Positions 23,585 to 30,193 of a DNA stretch of 38,048 nucleotides are shown here, piece by piece. The stretch is from a virus. Location of the stretch: positions 1 through 38,048 of IMG/VR virus record IMGVR_UViG_3300042113_000148. One strand, given 5' to 3'. How positions within the stretch are numbered: position 1 is the stretch's first letter; the number at the start of each line of letters is the position of its first letter. Both the position numbers and the translations under genes were made by a program. Under the pieces are notes generated by a model that was not told the origin of the DNA, did no database searches, and worked only from the letters and a program-made list of their open reading frames with translations.

Positions 23585-24187
23585 ATGACAGATTTCCCAG
23601 TCCCAGCAGAAACATCAAAAGCGCCAGCAGGAACTGCTGCCCGCTTAATCCAAGTTGCCAAGTCTCAGGTAGGATATATTGAAGGTCCAAAAGATAATGA
23701 AACAAAATATGGTGCATTCACTAAATCTAATTTCCAACCCTGGTGCGGATCCTTTGTAATGTGGTGTGCAAATGAAGCGGGAGTAAAAATTCCAAATACA
23801 GTTTATACTCCAGGTGGCGCAGCCGCATTTAAAAAATCTGGTGCTTGGATTGACGGAGATATTGCAGACCCAGAACCAGGAGACATTGCCTATTTTGATT
23901 TCCCATCAGATGGTGTCGATAGAATTTCTCACGTGGGAATTGTTATTGAAGATAATGAAGATGGAACTGTTTGGTGCGTAGAGGGTAATACAACTGGAGA
24001 TGGTAAAAAGGGTAGTCAAAGAAATGGCGGGGAAGCTTGTAAAAAACTTCGTGCATACAAAAAAAATAAAGCAAATGTTATGGTTTCAATTGTAGGATTT
24101 GGAAGACCTAAATTTAAATCTGGAGGAACAACCGCAGCGGCAAAAACAGTTTTAGCAGACGGTAAGTGCCCAACCTGCGGTAAATAA
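23585..24187 (+). CDS. CHAP-domain endolysin
   Basis: The 200-residue lysin starts with an AQ-type motif (AKSQVGYIEGP) and has PWCGSFVMWC with the catalytic Cys54 and ISHVGIV with His116, the Cys-His pair of CHAP amidohydrolases. An Asn in VEGNT near 145 completes the usual triad. It would cut peptidoglycan peptides at lysis. The C-terminus is an Ala/Gly linker ending in CPTCGK, a half zinc knuckle or short binding tag. There is no signal peptide, so release depends on the holin candidates upstream. Confidence 0.85.
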   Translation: MTDFPVPAETSKAPAGTAARLIQVAKSQVGYIEGPKDNETKYGAFTKSNFQPWCGSFVMWCANEAGVKIPNTVYTPGGAAAFKKSGAWIDGDIADPEPGDIAYFDFPSDGVDRISHVGIVIEDNEDGTVWCVEGNTTGDGKKGSQRNGGEACKKLRAYKKNKANVMVSIVGFGRPKFKSGGTTAAAKTVLADGKCPTCGK

Positions 24188-24330
24188 TGAACATTTACAG
24201 CATTAAATTAGAAATAAATGCAGAAGTAGAAGCATTTAGCGAAGAAGATGCTGTAGAATATATTAGTGACATATTCGGAATTGACGATGAAGTAAAATCT
24301 GTCAAAGTCGTTAGCATTAAGGAGAAGTAA
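24187..24330 (+). CDS. Very small acidic protein
   Basis: A 47-residue frame from ATG 24187 that overlaps the endolysin stop and the next start. It is a compact beta-alpha-beta pattern (YSIKLEI, SEEDAVEYISDIF, VKSVKVVSI), similar in style to many small phage proteins that have one beta-alpha-beta unit. Function unknown. Confidence 0.62.
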   Translation: MNIYSIKLEINAEVEAFSEEDAVEYISDIFGIDDEVKSVKVVSIKEK

Positions 24331-25118
24331 TGGCTAAAGAAGGATACAAACCAACAGCAGGCATGAAAGCCGCAGCAAAGAGAGCTTTGCGTTGGAAAGA
24401 ACAGGGTAAAGCCAAAGGCGCAGGAACTATGGTTGGCTGGACTCGTGCAGGACAATTAGCTAGAGGTGAAACTCTAAGTCTATCTACTGTCAAGCGTATG
24501 TATTCCTTCTTTTCAAGACATGAGGTAGACAAGAAAGGTAAGGACTTCTATAATACTTCTAATCCTAGTAATGGTCGAATTATGTGGGATGCCTGGGGTG
24601 GCGATGCTGGTTTTTCTTGGTCACGTAAAATTGTTAATAGAGAAAAAAATGTTAAAAAATCTTTAACCCAAGAAGATCTATTTGAAGAAATTAAAGATAT
24701 CTTAGATGATGTAATTAATCCAGTAGATACAGTAATTGAAATTCCAGATGATGAAGAAATTACTAAAGGTCTACGTGCTGAAGTAACTCGTGAGCAAATG
24801 TATGCTCTTATTGAACATTTACAAGAAGCAATTGAAGCAATGATTGATGATGAGGTTGAAATGGAAGATGAGGCGGGCACAGAATCTGAATCTCCAGCAT
24901 CGGAAATAGAAGATATGTATAAATCAGATAATGAAGATGAAGATAAGTGGGATAATGAAATGCAAAAATGCTGGACTGGATATGTTCAGAGGGGGATGAA
25001 AGAAAAAAATGGCCGAATGGTCCCAAATTGCGTACCTGTTGAAAAGGCCTATGATATAGAAGATAAAGAAGAGCCTAAAGTTAAAAAGTCCATATGGGAT
25101 GGAACTTTTATAAAATAG
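24330..25118 (+). CDS. Phage morphogenesis-type protein with PTAGM...A...FFxRHE domain
   Basis: The 262-residue protein has an N-terminal domain (residues 5-105) with PTAGMKAAAKRALRWKEQG, LSLSTVKRMYSFFSRHEVD and MWDAWGGDAG. I associate this domain with phage head or portal-region proteins, often fused to other domains. A long acidic middle (115-210) resembles a scaffold. A C-terminal CWTGYVQRGMKEKNGRMVPN module also recurs in phage proteins. It probably helps capsid assembly, but no capsid genes are nearby. AAGGAG precedes the ATG. Confidence 0.65.
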   Translation: MAKEGYKPTAGMKAAAKRALRWKEQGKAKGAGTMVGWTRAGQLARGETLSLSTVKRMYSFFSRHEVDKKGKDFYNTSNPSNGRIMWDAWGGDAGFSWSRKIVNREKNVKKSLTQEDLFEEIKDILDDVINPVDTVIEIPDDEEITKGLRAEVTREQMYALIEHLQEAIEAMIDDEVEMEDEAGTESESPASEIEDMYKSDNEDEDKWDNEMQKCWTGYVQRGMKEKNGRMVPNCVPVEKAYDIEDKEEPKVKKSIWDGTFIK

Positions 25119-25121
25119 ATA

Positions 25122-25151
25122 TTGACACATCCCCAGCGACTGCTGTATAAT
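25122..25151 (+). promoter_or_regulatory. Strong sigma-70-type promoter TTGACA-18-TATAAT
   Basis: TTGACA 25122-25127 and TATAAT 25146-25151 both match consensus, with an 18-base spacer and TA before the -35 box. Predicted start near 25158; a 31-base leader with AAGGA follows. It drives the WhiB-containing unit. Confidence 0.82.
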
Positions 25152-25188
25152 ATTACTTAGGGATGCTACGTTTTACATTTTAAGGATC

Positions 25189-25416
25189 ATGCTAAATTTA
25201 ACTGAACGTGGTGTAGAAATATTTATTAAAAAGTCTAAAAATATACAAGCCTTTTGGGACAATTATGACTTAATTATATGGAAAAAAACACCAACAGGAT
25301 TTACAGATACAAAAGGATTATTTAGAAAGAACGCTTGGGGCGTTCATGAACGTATTGCTGTAAGCAATAATGGGATATGGAAACTACCTAAAAAATATGT
25401 CAAACATTTTAAATAA
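25189..25416 (+). CDS. Small basic hypothetical protein
   Basis: The 75-residue protein is beta-rich and basic, with several Trp (WDNYDLIIWKK, GIWKLPKKYVKHF). It is the first gene of a strong promoter's transcript, so it may act early, and it overlaps the WhiB gene start by 20 bases. No family is recognised. Confidence 0.62.
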   Translation: MLNLTERGVEIFIKKSKNIQAFWDNYDLIIWKKTPTGFTDTKGLFRKNAWGVHERIAVSNNGIWKLPKKYVKHFK

Positions 25417-25708
25417 TTTAGGGGTTGACGAAGACGATTTTGATTGGTTTCACCTTGCAATTTGTCGTGGGATGGATACAAATTTATTTTATGATAAATA
25501 TGAATCAGATCCGAATATAGCAAAAAATATTGATGAGATGTGTTTATCATGTCCAGTATTAGCAATTTGTTATAAAAATGGAATAGATAATAATGAATAC
25601 GGTGTTTGGGGTGGAGTTTTCTTAAACGCTGGCTTAATAGATAAAACTAAAAATTTACACAAAACATCAGAAATTTGGAAAAGGTTAAAGAAATTAAATG
25701 TCAGCTAA
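25397..25708 (+). CDS. whiB: WhiB-family Fe-S transcription factor
   Basis: From ATG 25397 the protein has 103 residues. Four cysteines, Cys23 (ICRGMD), Cys49, Cys52 and Cys58 (CLSCPVLAIC), have the WhiB spacing that holds a 4Fe-4S cluster. YGVWGG at 68-73 is the family turn, followed by a basic C-terminal helix for DNA contact. WhiB proteins bind the housekeeping sigma factor's region 4 and occur in Actinobacteria and their phages. A phage copy may redirect host transcription or block superinfection. Its gene is under the strongest promoter seen. Confidence 0.93.
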   Translation: MSNILNNLGVDEDDFDWFHLAICRGMDTNLFYDKYESDPNIAKNIDEMCLSCPVLAICYKNGIDNNEYGVWGGVFLNAGLIDKTKNLHKTSEIWKRLKKLNVS

Positions 25709-26018
25709 TCATTATTCTGATAATAAATACTTTAAGCATGGTGTAAATCTATGGACAGGTGAACCAAATAAGCCTGTCTTTTATACAGAAGAAATGAAAA
25801 AGAAGGTGTGGGAAATACCAAAGCCGTCCCTTCTTTTAATGGATATAGTAAAGTACCCAGACTTTCTTGCATTAAGATTATATGAAGATAATTTTTTACA
25901 ATTTGAAGGAACAAAAAAAGAAATAGTAATTGATTATGTTACAAAAGTTAAAAAACTAATTGAATCATATGGAGTAAGATGCGAGTTAGAGGGGGTACCA
26001 AGTGAAAGAGTATTATGA
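25698..26018 (+). CDS. Hypothetical protein
   Basis: The 106-residue protein has an aromatic-rich N-terminus (HYSDNKYFKHGVNLW) and an alpha/beta C-terminal half. It overlaps the WhiB gene by 11 bases and the next GTG start by 17. No motif or family is recognised; the genomic link with WhiB may imply shared timing only. Confidence 0.62.
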   Translation: MSANHYSDNKYFKHGVNLWTGEPNKPVFYTEEMKKKVWEIPKPSLLLMDIVKYPDFLALRLYEDNFLQFEGTKKEIVIDYVTKVKKLIESYGVRCELEGVPSERVL

Positions 26019-26199
26019 TACAATTCTTGTTGTTTATATACATGAAGAGCAGTGTCACGGTACTGTTGAAAACATGGGGGCGTTCGCCTCTGTCGTTAAA
26101 TACAATAAAGACGGCATAGAATACGAAGAACTATTAGAAAATGAAGAGTTTACTGTGCTAAATGAAATTGTATTCAAGCATATAGAGGAACAGGAATAA
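26002..26199 (+). CDS. Small acidic hypothetical protein, GTG start
   Basis: The 65-residue product combines beta strands (DTILVVYIHE, FASVVKYN) with an acidic C-terminal helix. GTG 26002 follows AGAGGGGGTACCAA, a purine-rich site that can serve ribosome binding. No family is recognised. Confidence 0.6.
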   Translation: MKEYYDTILVVYIHEEQCHGTVENMGAFASVVKYNKDGIEYEELLENEEFTVLNEIVFKHIEEQE

Positions 26200-26436
26200 A
26201 TGGAAAAAATACTTTGCTATAGTTGCAACAAGAGCAAAAATAAATTAGATGTAAAAAAGTCTTCTCTTTTACCAATTAATTTATTTATTTGTGAGGGTTG
26301 CCAGGCGTCCAAATTTGAGCCACGCTGGGTAATTATTTTAGCTGGAAGATCTAGTGGACCAGATTATGTCAAAGAATTTATAATTCGCAGACGGTATGTG
26401 GGCAACGAAATATCTGCTTCTGAATTATTAGTTTAA
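26200..26436 (+). CDS. Small zinc-ribbon protein
   Basis: The 78-residue protein has CYSC at residues 6-9 and CEGC near 31-34, a compact zinc ribbon, followed by a segment with FEPRWVIILAGRSSG and a basic helical end. AGGAA lies before the ATG. It ends the unit that began at 25189. Function unknown. Confidence 0.65.
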   Translation: MEKILCYSCNKSKNKLDVKKSSLLPINLFICEGCQASKFEPRWVIILAGRSSGPDYVKEFIIRRRYVGNEISASELLV

Positions 26437-26450
26437 GTCTTAATATAAGG

Positions 26451-26456
26451 TATAAT
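26451..26456 (+). promoter_or_regulatory. -10 box TATAAT, near-leaderless unit
   Basis: TATAAT 26451-26456 precedes ATG 26466 by nine bases, giving a predicted leader of about three bases. No convincing -35 box or ribosome site is seen. Confidence 0.5.
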
Positions 26457-26465
26457 TAATTTATT

Positions 26466-26777
26466 ATGGATTATACCTCTATTACAATTGCATTATTGGC
26501 TGCCGTGTTCTCTGGTATGGGAACGGCAATTGTTGCTGGTCTAAAAGAAAATAAAAAAGAAAAAAGACGGCAAATTGAACGGGAGCAGGACCACCTCAAA
26601 ATGGAGGTTAAGGATCTTAAAATATCCTTATTCCAAATTGAGCGGGAATTAACAGAATGGAAAGATAAATATTATAATTCTATTCAAGAATTAATTCAGG
26701 TTAAAGCAGAGTTAGAAAATGCCCTGGTTCAGCTTAATATGATAGAAATAACCCAGGAACTGGACTCCGAATTTTAA
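26466..26777 (+). CDS. Membrane-anchored coiled-coil protein
   Basis: The 103-residue protein has one N-terminal hydrophobic helix (residues 5-26) followed by KENKKEKRR and a long charged coiled coil (30-95). The positive cluster after the span predicts a cytoplasmic coiled coil with the N-terminus outside. It might be a spanin-like, docking or exclusion factor; no family is recognised. The transcript appears nearly leaderless. Confidence 0.66.
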   Translation: MDYTSITIALLAAVFSGMGTAIVAGLKENKKEKRRQIEREQDHLKMEVKDLKISLFQIERELTEWKDKYYNSIQELIQVKAELENALVQLNMIEITQELDSEF

Positions 26778-26789
26778 AAATAGTATACT
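26761..26789 (+). promoter_or_regulatory. Leaderless promoter TGGACT-17-TATACT
   Basis: TGGACT 26761-26766 and TATACT 26784-26789, 17 bases apart, with the next ATG at 26797, eight bases after the -10 box. Confidence 0.5.
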
Positions 26790-26796
26790 AGGGTAT

Positions 26797-27363
26797 ATGA
26801 CCTGTATAGTAGCCTTGATCAATGATAATAAAGTACTGCTTGGTGGAGATGCCGCTGCATCTGACGACAAGTCTGGTTTAATTTTTCAAAGAACAGATTC
26901 TAAGGTATTTAAAGTTGGTCAATTTGGAATAGGTTTTGTTGATTCATTTAGAATGGGTCAGATACTTCAATATTATTGGACCCCACCAGTTTATAAACCA
27001 ACTTCTGGATATAGAAATTTAGATAAGTTTATTAGAACAAAATTTGTAGAATCAGTTAAAGATTCATTTAAAGAATATGGATATGGTAACTTTAGCTCAG
27101 GAACTGAAGAGGGAGATCAAGGCGGTGTTTTTATAATTGCAGTTCAAGGTGCTGGAAGAATATTTACAATGGATACAGATTTCCATATTGCAGAAATAGA
27201 TGTTCCATATATGGCAGAAGGTGCTGGACAAGAACTAGCGCTTGGATCTTTATTCTCTACAGCACAAGTTAAGACTCCACGTAAGCGTGTTCGTATGGCT
27301 TTAGAGGCGGCAGCTAAGTTTAACATGGCAGTAAGGCCTCCCTTTACAATTATAGAAGTATAG
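26797..27363 (+). CDS. Proteasome-beta/HslV-like Ntn-hydrolase
   Basis: The 188-residue protein starts Met-Thr. If Met is removed, Thr1 becomes the N-terminal nucleophile as in proteasome beta and HslV subunits. Asp17 lies in VLLGGDAAAS and the lysine in DSKVFKV falls close to the catalytic Lys33 position. GAGQELALGSL near residue 145 corresponds to the Gly-Ser-Gly turn of the family, although the serine is missing. It would self-assemble into rings and cut peptides, or serve as an uncharacterised amidohydrolase of the same fold. The transcript appears leaderless. No ATPase partner is encoded nearby. Confidence 0.72.
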   Translation: MTCIVALINDNKVLLGGDAAASDDKSGLIFQRTDSKVFKVGQFGIGFVDSFRMGQILQYYWTPPVYKPTSGYRNLDKFIRTKFVESVKDSFKEYGYGNFSSGTEEGDQGGVFIIAVQGAGRIFTMDTDFHIAEIDVPYMAEGAGQELALGSLFSTAQVKTPRKRVRMALEAAAKFNMAVRPPFTIIEV

Positions 27364-27372
27364 TAGTATAAT
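27343..27372 (+). promoter_or_regulatory. Leaderless promoter TTTACA-18-TATAAT
   Basis: TTTACA 27343-27348 and TATAAT 27367-27372. ATG 27379 is exactly seven bases after the -10 box, so the predicted first base is the A of the start codon. There is no ribosome site. Confidence 0.62.
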
Positions 27373-27378
27373 AGATTT

Positions 27379-27732
27379 ATGAAATGGCTCAATAGGTTGG
27401 CTGCCCTACTCTTTGGGTTAATTACCCTTGGAATGATAAAAGATTTTTTAGAAAAAAATAGGCTTATCATAATTAATGATAAAGATGAAGACTTTGAGAT
27501 TGATGATGGTCCAAAAGATATTATACACTTAAAGCCAGAAAATTATGATAAGGCAATGGATATTCGTGGTACACCAACCCAATTGTGTCCCTGTGGATCA
27601 CAGGTATGGAACGTAAAGGTAATATTTAACGATTCGCAAATTGCTAGTTATTTTCTAGATATGGAATGTGCGAATTGCGGGAGTTTGGCGACGGCCCCTA
27701 CTCCAATAGATAATCGTGGAAATGAGATATGA
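27379..27732 (+). CDS. Membrane-anchored zinc-ribbon protein
   Basis: The 117-residue protein has an N-terminal hydrophobic helix (residues 5-20), an acidic linker, and a zinc ribbon made of LCPCGS near 68 and CANCGS near 96. The ribbon would face the cytoplasm if the basic K at 2 stays inside. Leaderless start. Possibly a membrane-linked adaptor; no family is recognised. Confidence 0.66.
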   Translation: MKWLNRLAALLFGLITLGMIKDFLEKNRLIIINDKDEDFEIDDGPKDIIHLKPENYDKAMDIRGTPTQLCPCGSQVWNVKVIFNDSQIASYFLDMECANCGSLATAPTPIDNRGNEI

Positions 27733-27905
27733 GAAAGTCTGATAGAATAAGGCTACTTGAAATGGAGATTATCCGTCTTCAATATCAAATAGAATATTTA
27801 AATACTGCAGTAAATCTGCTCCTTCATGATAATAACGTGAAGGCTCCAGATTTAGACGCTGGTAAATGGTATAAGTCTAAACTAGACGAAATAGGCAAGA
27901 AATAG
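27729..27905 (+). CDS. Small coiled-coil protein
   Basis: A 58-residue frame from ATG 27729 (overlapping the previous stop by four bases) to TAG 27903-27905. Residues 5-35 form an amphipathic helix (RLLEMEIIRLQYQIEYL). Its stop codon lies in the left arm of the hairpin that encloses the next promoter's -35 box. Function unknown. Confidence 0.6.
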   Translation: MRKSDRIRLLEMEIIRLQYQIEYLNTAVNLLLHDNNVKAPDLDAGKWYKSKLDEIGKK

Positions 27906-27939
27906 GGGTATTGACAGTTACCCTTCTATTTAGTATTAT
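27904..27939 (+). promoter_or_regulatory. Leaderless subtilase promoter; -35 box in a hairpin loop
   Basis: TTGACA 27911-27916 and TATTAT 27934-27939 with 17 bases between; ATG 27946 is seven bases after the -10. AGGGGTA (27904-27910) and TACCCTT (27919-27925) pair over seven positions (one G-T) with the -35 box forming the loop. Confidence 0.75.
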
Positions 27940-27945
27940 TCTGAT

Positions 27946-28881
27946 ATGAATAAAAAAATAGTAGCGGCATTAGTTGCCGTATTTGTTACTGTGCCTTTAA
28001 CAGCTCAGGCAAATATAAAAAACAGAACAACATCATTACCATCGTTGGCAGTTATTGATACTGCAATTAATTCTGCACAGGCAGAACTAAAAGGCAGAGT
28101 TGTTTATGAAGTTTGTTTTACACATAAAGCAACCTGTCCAAATAAACAAAATTTTATGGAGGGAACTGGAGCGGCAGCCCTACCATTAGATTTAATTTCT
28201 AAAAACGGATTTGATCATGGAACACAAATGGTTTCAACAGCATTGTCTGCAAATCCAGATATGAATATTGTATTTATTAGAATAATTGGAATTAAGCCAA
28301 ACGGAACTAGAGATATTGTTCCAACAGATTTAATTGCAAATGCAATTAATTGGGCTGTGGCTAATAGTTCTAAATATAATATTAAAGCAATTTCTATGTC
28401 TCAGGGACACCATAATTTAGGTGTGGCAGGCTCAGATTATTGTCCTAAAAATGCTCCAGCAGTAACAGATGCAGTTAACTCGGCATTAGCTAAAGAACTT
28501 CCAGTATTCTTTGCAACTGGCAATAATTGGGATTCTGCTCGTATCGATTGGCCATCTTGTATTCCAGGATCTATTGCGGTTGCTGGTATAGATAAAGATG
28601 GATATATTGGCGGATGGAGTAACTTTGATACCAAATTAGTAGACTTTGTTGACCTAGGAGATTTTGATGTAACATCTCCAAATGGGTCAACCGCTAGAAT
28701 GGTTGGAACATCAGTTTCTACCCAATTAGCAGCAGCAAAATGGGTTCGTGTTTCAAGCTTTAAATCTAATTTAACATATTCACAAATATACGAATTGTTA
28801 ACAAAAACTGCAACTTCTGCTAGAGGGGTAAAAGTTAATACAAATCGTGTAATTAATTTACAAGGGGCATTAAATGGTTGA
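27946..28881 (+). CDS. Secreted subtilisin-like serine protease (S8 type)
   Basis: The 311-residue protein has a signal peptide (MNKK then a hydrophobic core, Ala-type cleavage near residue 22). The subtilase order follows: LAVIDTAIN (Asp38), FDHGTQMVS (His91), oxyanion ATGNN (Asn193 or 194) and MVGTSVST (Ser256). The serine motif has V-S-T where most subtilases have M-A-x-P, so the fold is divergent but the triad looks intact. No long propeptide is evident. It is predicted to be exported. Phage-encoded secreted proteases are uncommon; targets could be host surface proteins. Leaderless start. Confidence 0.82.
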   Translation: MNKKIVAALVAVFVTVPLTAQANIKNRTTSLPSLAVIDTAINSAQAELKGRVVYEVCFTHKATCPNKQNFMEGTGAAALPLDLISKNGFDHGTQMVSTALSANPDMNIVFIRIIGIKPNGTRDIVPTDLIANAINWAVANSSKYNIKAISMSQGHHNLGVAGSDYCPKNAPAVTDAVNSALAKELPVFFATGNNWDSARIDWPSCIPGSIAVAGIDKDGYIGGWSNFDTKLVDFVDLGDFDVTSPNGSTARMVGTSVSTQLAAAKWVRVSSFKSNLTYSQIYELLTKTATSARGVKVNTNRVINLQGALNG

Positions 28882-29095
28882 TTCTTCTGATAGTAGAGTA
28901 ACCGTCCTTGAGGAAATTATGCAAGACGTATCTAAGGCTTTATTTCAAAAGTGGGCTAATAATTTGCCAGAAGACCAAAGATCTGACGAATCTGTTGCTA
29001 ATTTAAGCAAAAATGCTACCGATACAACTTATTTTGTAATTCAATTATTTATGAATAAGTTTAATGAAGCAGCAGAAGAATTAAAAAGTAAATAA
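28874..29095 (+). CDS. Small acidic helical protein
   Basis: The 73-residue protein is helical and acidic, without cysteines or nucleotide motifs. AAGGGG precedes the ATG, which overlaps the subtilase stop by eight bases, so the two are co-translated. A partner role for the protease is possible but not shown. Confidence 0.6.
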   Translation: MVDSSDSRVTVLEEIMQDVSKALFQKWANNLPEDQRSDESVANLSKNATDTTYFVIQLFMNKFNEAAEELKSK

Positions 29096-29101
29096 TAATA
29101 T

Positions 29102-29141
29102 GGGGGTAGGGTTGACTTACCCCCTATATATTTAGTAGAAT
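29102..29141 (+). promoter_or_regulatory. Leaderless promoter TTGACT-18-TAGAAT in a G/C-rich hairpin
   Basis: GGGGGTA (29102-29108) and TACCCCC (29118-29124) pair perfectly; the loop GGGTTGACT holds the -35 box TTGACT (29112-29117). TAGAAT is at 29136-29141 and ATG 29149 lies eight bases beyond. The arrangement repeats that at 27904. Confidence 0.7.
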
Positions 29142-29148
29142 AGGTATC

Positions 29149-29622
29149 ATGCAAACATTTTTACCAGAGGCGGACTTTGCAGAGACTGCTAAGCATTTAG
29201 ATCGCAAGCGTTTAATTAAGCAAAGTGTAGAAAACTTACAAGTATTAAAATCTTTGGCTGGTTATTATGACGAGTCAGGTGCATGGGTTAATCACCCTGC
29301 AGTTAAAATGTGGCGAGGTCACGAAGACTGGTTGTTTTTATACAACGAGTCAATCATCAAAGAAATAATTATGCGTGGATACAAAAATAGTACTCATGTT
29401 AAATTTGATGAAATATATGAAGAAAACTTTATGGGACTAGAATCAGATAGGCCATGGTGGTTAGGCGATGAAAAGCTTCATTACTCACACAAAGGCAGAC
29501 TATTTGAGAAGGATCCAGAAAAATATTATTTTTATAGTAATTATTCTGATTATCGTGAACTAGGTTATACCTGCTGTGATAAATGCAGTTATTACTGGCC
29601 AACACACGTGGAGGCTTCATGA
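29149..29622 (+). CDS. MSMEG_6728-like protein of the pyrimidine-dimer endonuclease superfamily
   Basis: The 157-residue protein begins MQTFLPEADFAETAKHLDRK and has RLIKQSVENLQVLKSL followed by NHPAVKMWRGHEDWL. This is the pattern of the actinobacterial MSMEG_6728 family, related to pyrimidine-dimer DNA glycosylase (Pyr_excise). The reaction in this subfamily is not established to my knowledge; DNA repair is the usual suggestion. A C-terminal CCDKC cluster is an addition. The start is leaderless. It overlaps the thioredoxin gene by four bases. Confidence 0.78.
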   Translation: MQTFLPEADFAETAKHLDRKRLIKQSVENLQVLKSLAGYYDESGAWVNHPAVKMWRGHEDWLFLYNESIIKEIIMRGYKNSTHVKFDEIYEENFMGLESDRPWWLGDEKLHYSHKGRLFEKDPEKYYFYSNYSDYRELGYTCCDKCSYYWPTHVEAS

Positions 29623-29921
29623 TAGTTACAGATGCAACTTTTAATGAAGTAATATCAAGTAATGGTTTAGTGTTAATTGATTTTTGGGCAGAATGGTGTG
29701 GGCCCTGTAGAAAGGTGTCCCCTATACTAGAAGAAATATCAAATGAGACTGGCCTATTGGTTGGTAAGTTAAATATTGATGAGAATCTTGAAAAAACTAG
29801 TCAGTACGCTGTACAATCAATACCAACTATGGTATTATTTAAGGATGGAAATCCAGTCCACACGATAGTGGGAGCAATGCCAAAGCACCGCCTGATGAAG
29901 GAGTTGGCAGAATGGATTTAA
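29619..29921 (+). CDS. Thioredoxin
   Basis: From ATG 29619 the protein has 100 residues: VLIDFWAEWCGPCRKVSP with the WCGPC redox site at 26-30, the cis-Pro motif IPTMVLFKDG near 73, and a final amphipathic helix. All essential thioredoxin residues are present. It reduces disulphides and may supply electrons to a ribonucleotide reductase or act as a polymerase partner as in T7. GTGGAGG precedes the ATG. It overlaps the next gene by 10 bases. Confidence 0.92.
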   Translation: MIVTDATFNEVISSNGLVLIDFWAEWCGPCRKVSPILEEISNETGLLVGKLNIDENLEKTSQYAVQSIPTMVLFKDGNPVHTIVGAMPKHRLMKELAEWI

Positions 29922-30145
29922 CATTTGACGAATGGATTACATACGGGATAGAAAAAGGCTGGTGTGGCCCTCCTGTATGTTACACACATGACGGACTACC
30001 AATGTCCGAACACGAAATGCAAGGCTTTGACGATGGTCAAGATCCGTGCATGCATGTTGTTCGAATGTACGAAGACATTGATATGAAAAACGAAATTGAG
30101 GAAAATCACTCACCGTCACTATGGCGGAACTCGTACACAGAATAG
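29912..30145 (+). CDS. Small acidic phage protein with conserved Cys/His residues
   Basis: The 77-residue protein has WCGPPVCYTHDGLPMSEHE followed by FDDGQDPCMHVVRMYE, with three Cys and several His and Asp residues. Similar short proteins recur in actinobacteriophages in my recollection, without known function. It overlaps the thioredoxin end; the Cys residues may be redox or metal sites. Confidence 0.64.
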   Translation: MDLTFDEWITYGIEKGWCGPPVCYTHDGLPMSEHEMQGFDDGQDPCMHVVRMYEDIDMKNEIEENHSPSLWRNSYTE

Positions 30146-30193
30146 AATTCCACGCTCAGAAAGAGGTGGATATGATAAGGAGAAATAAATTAA

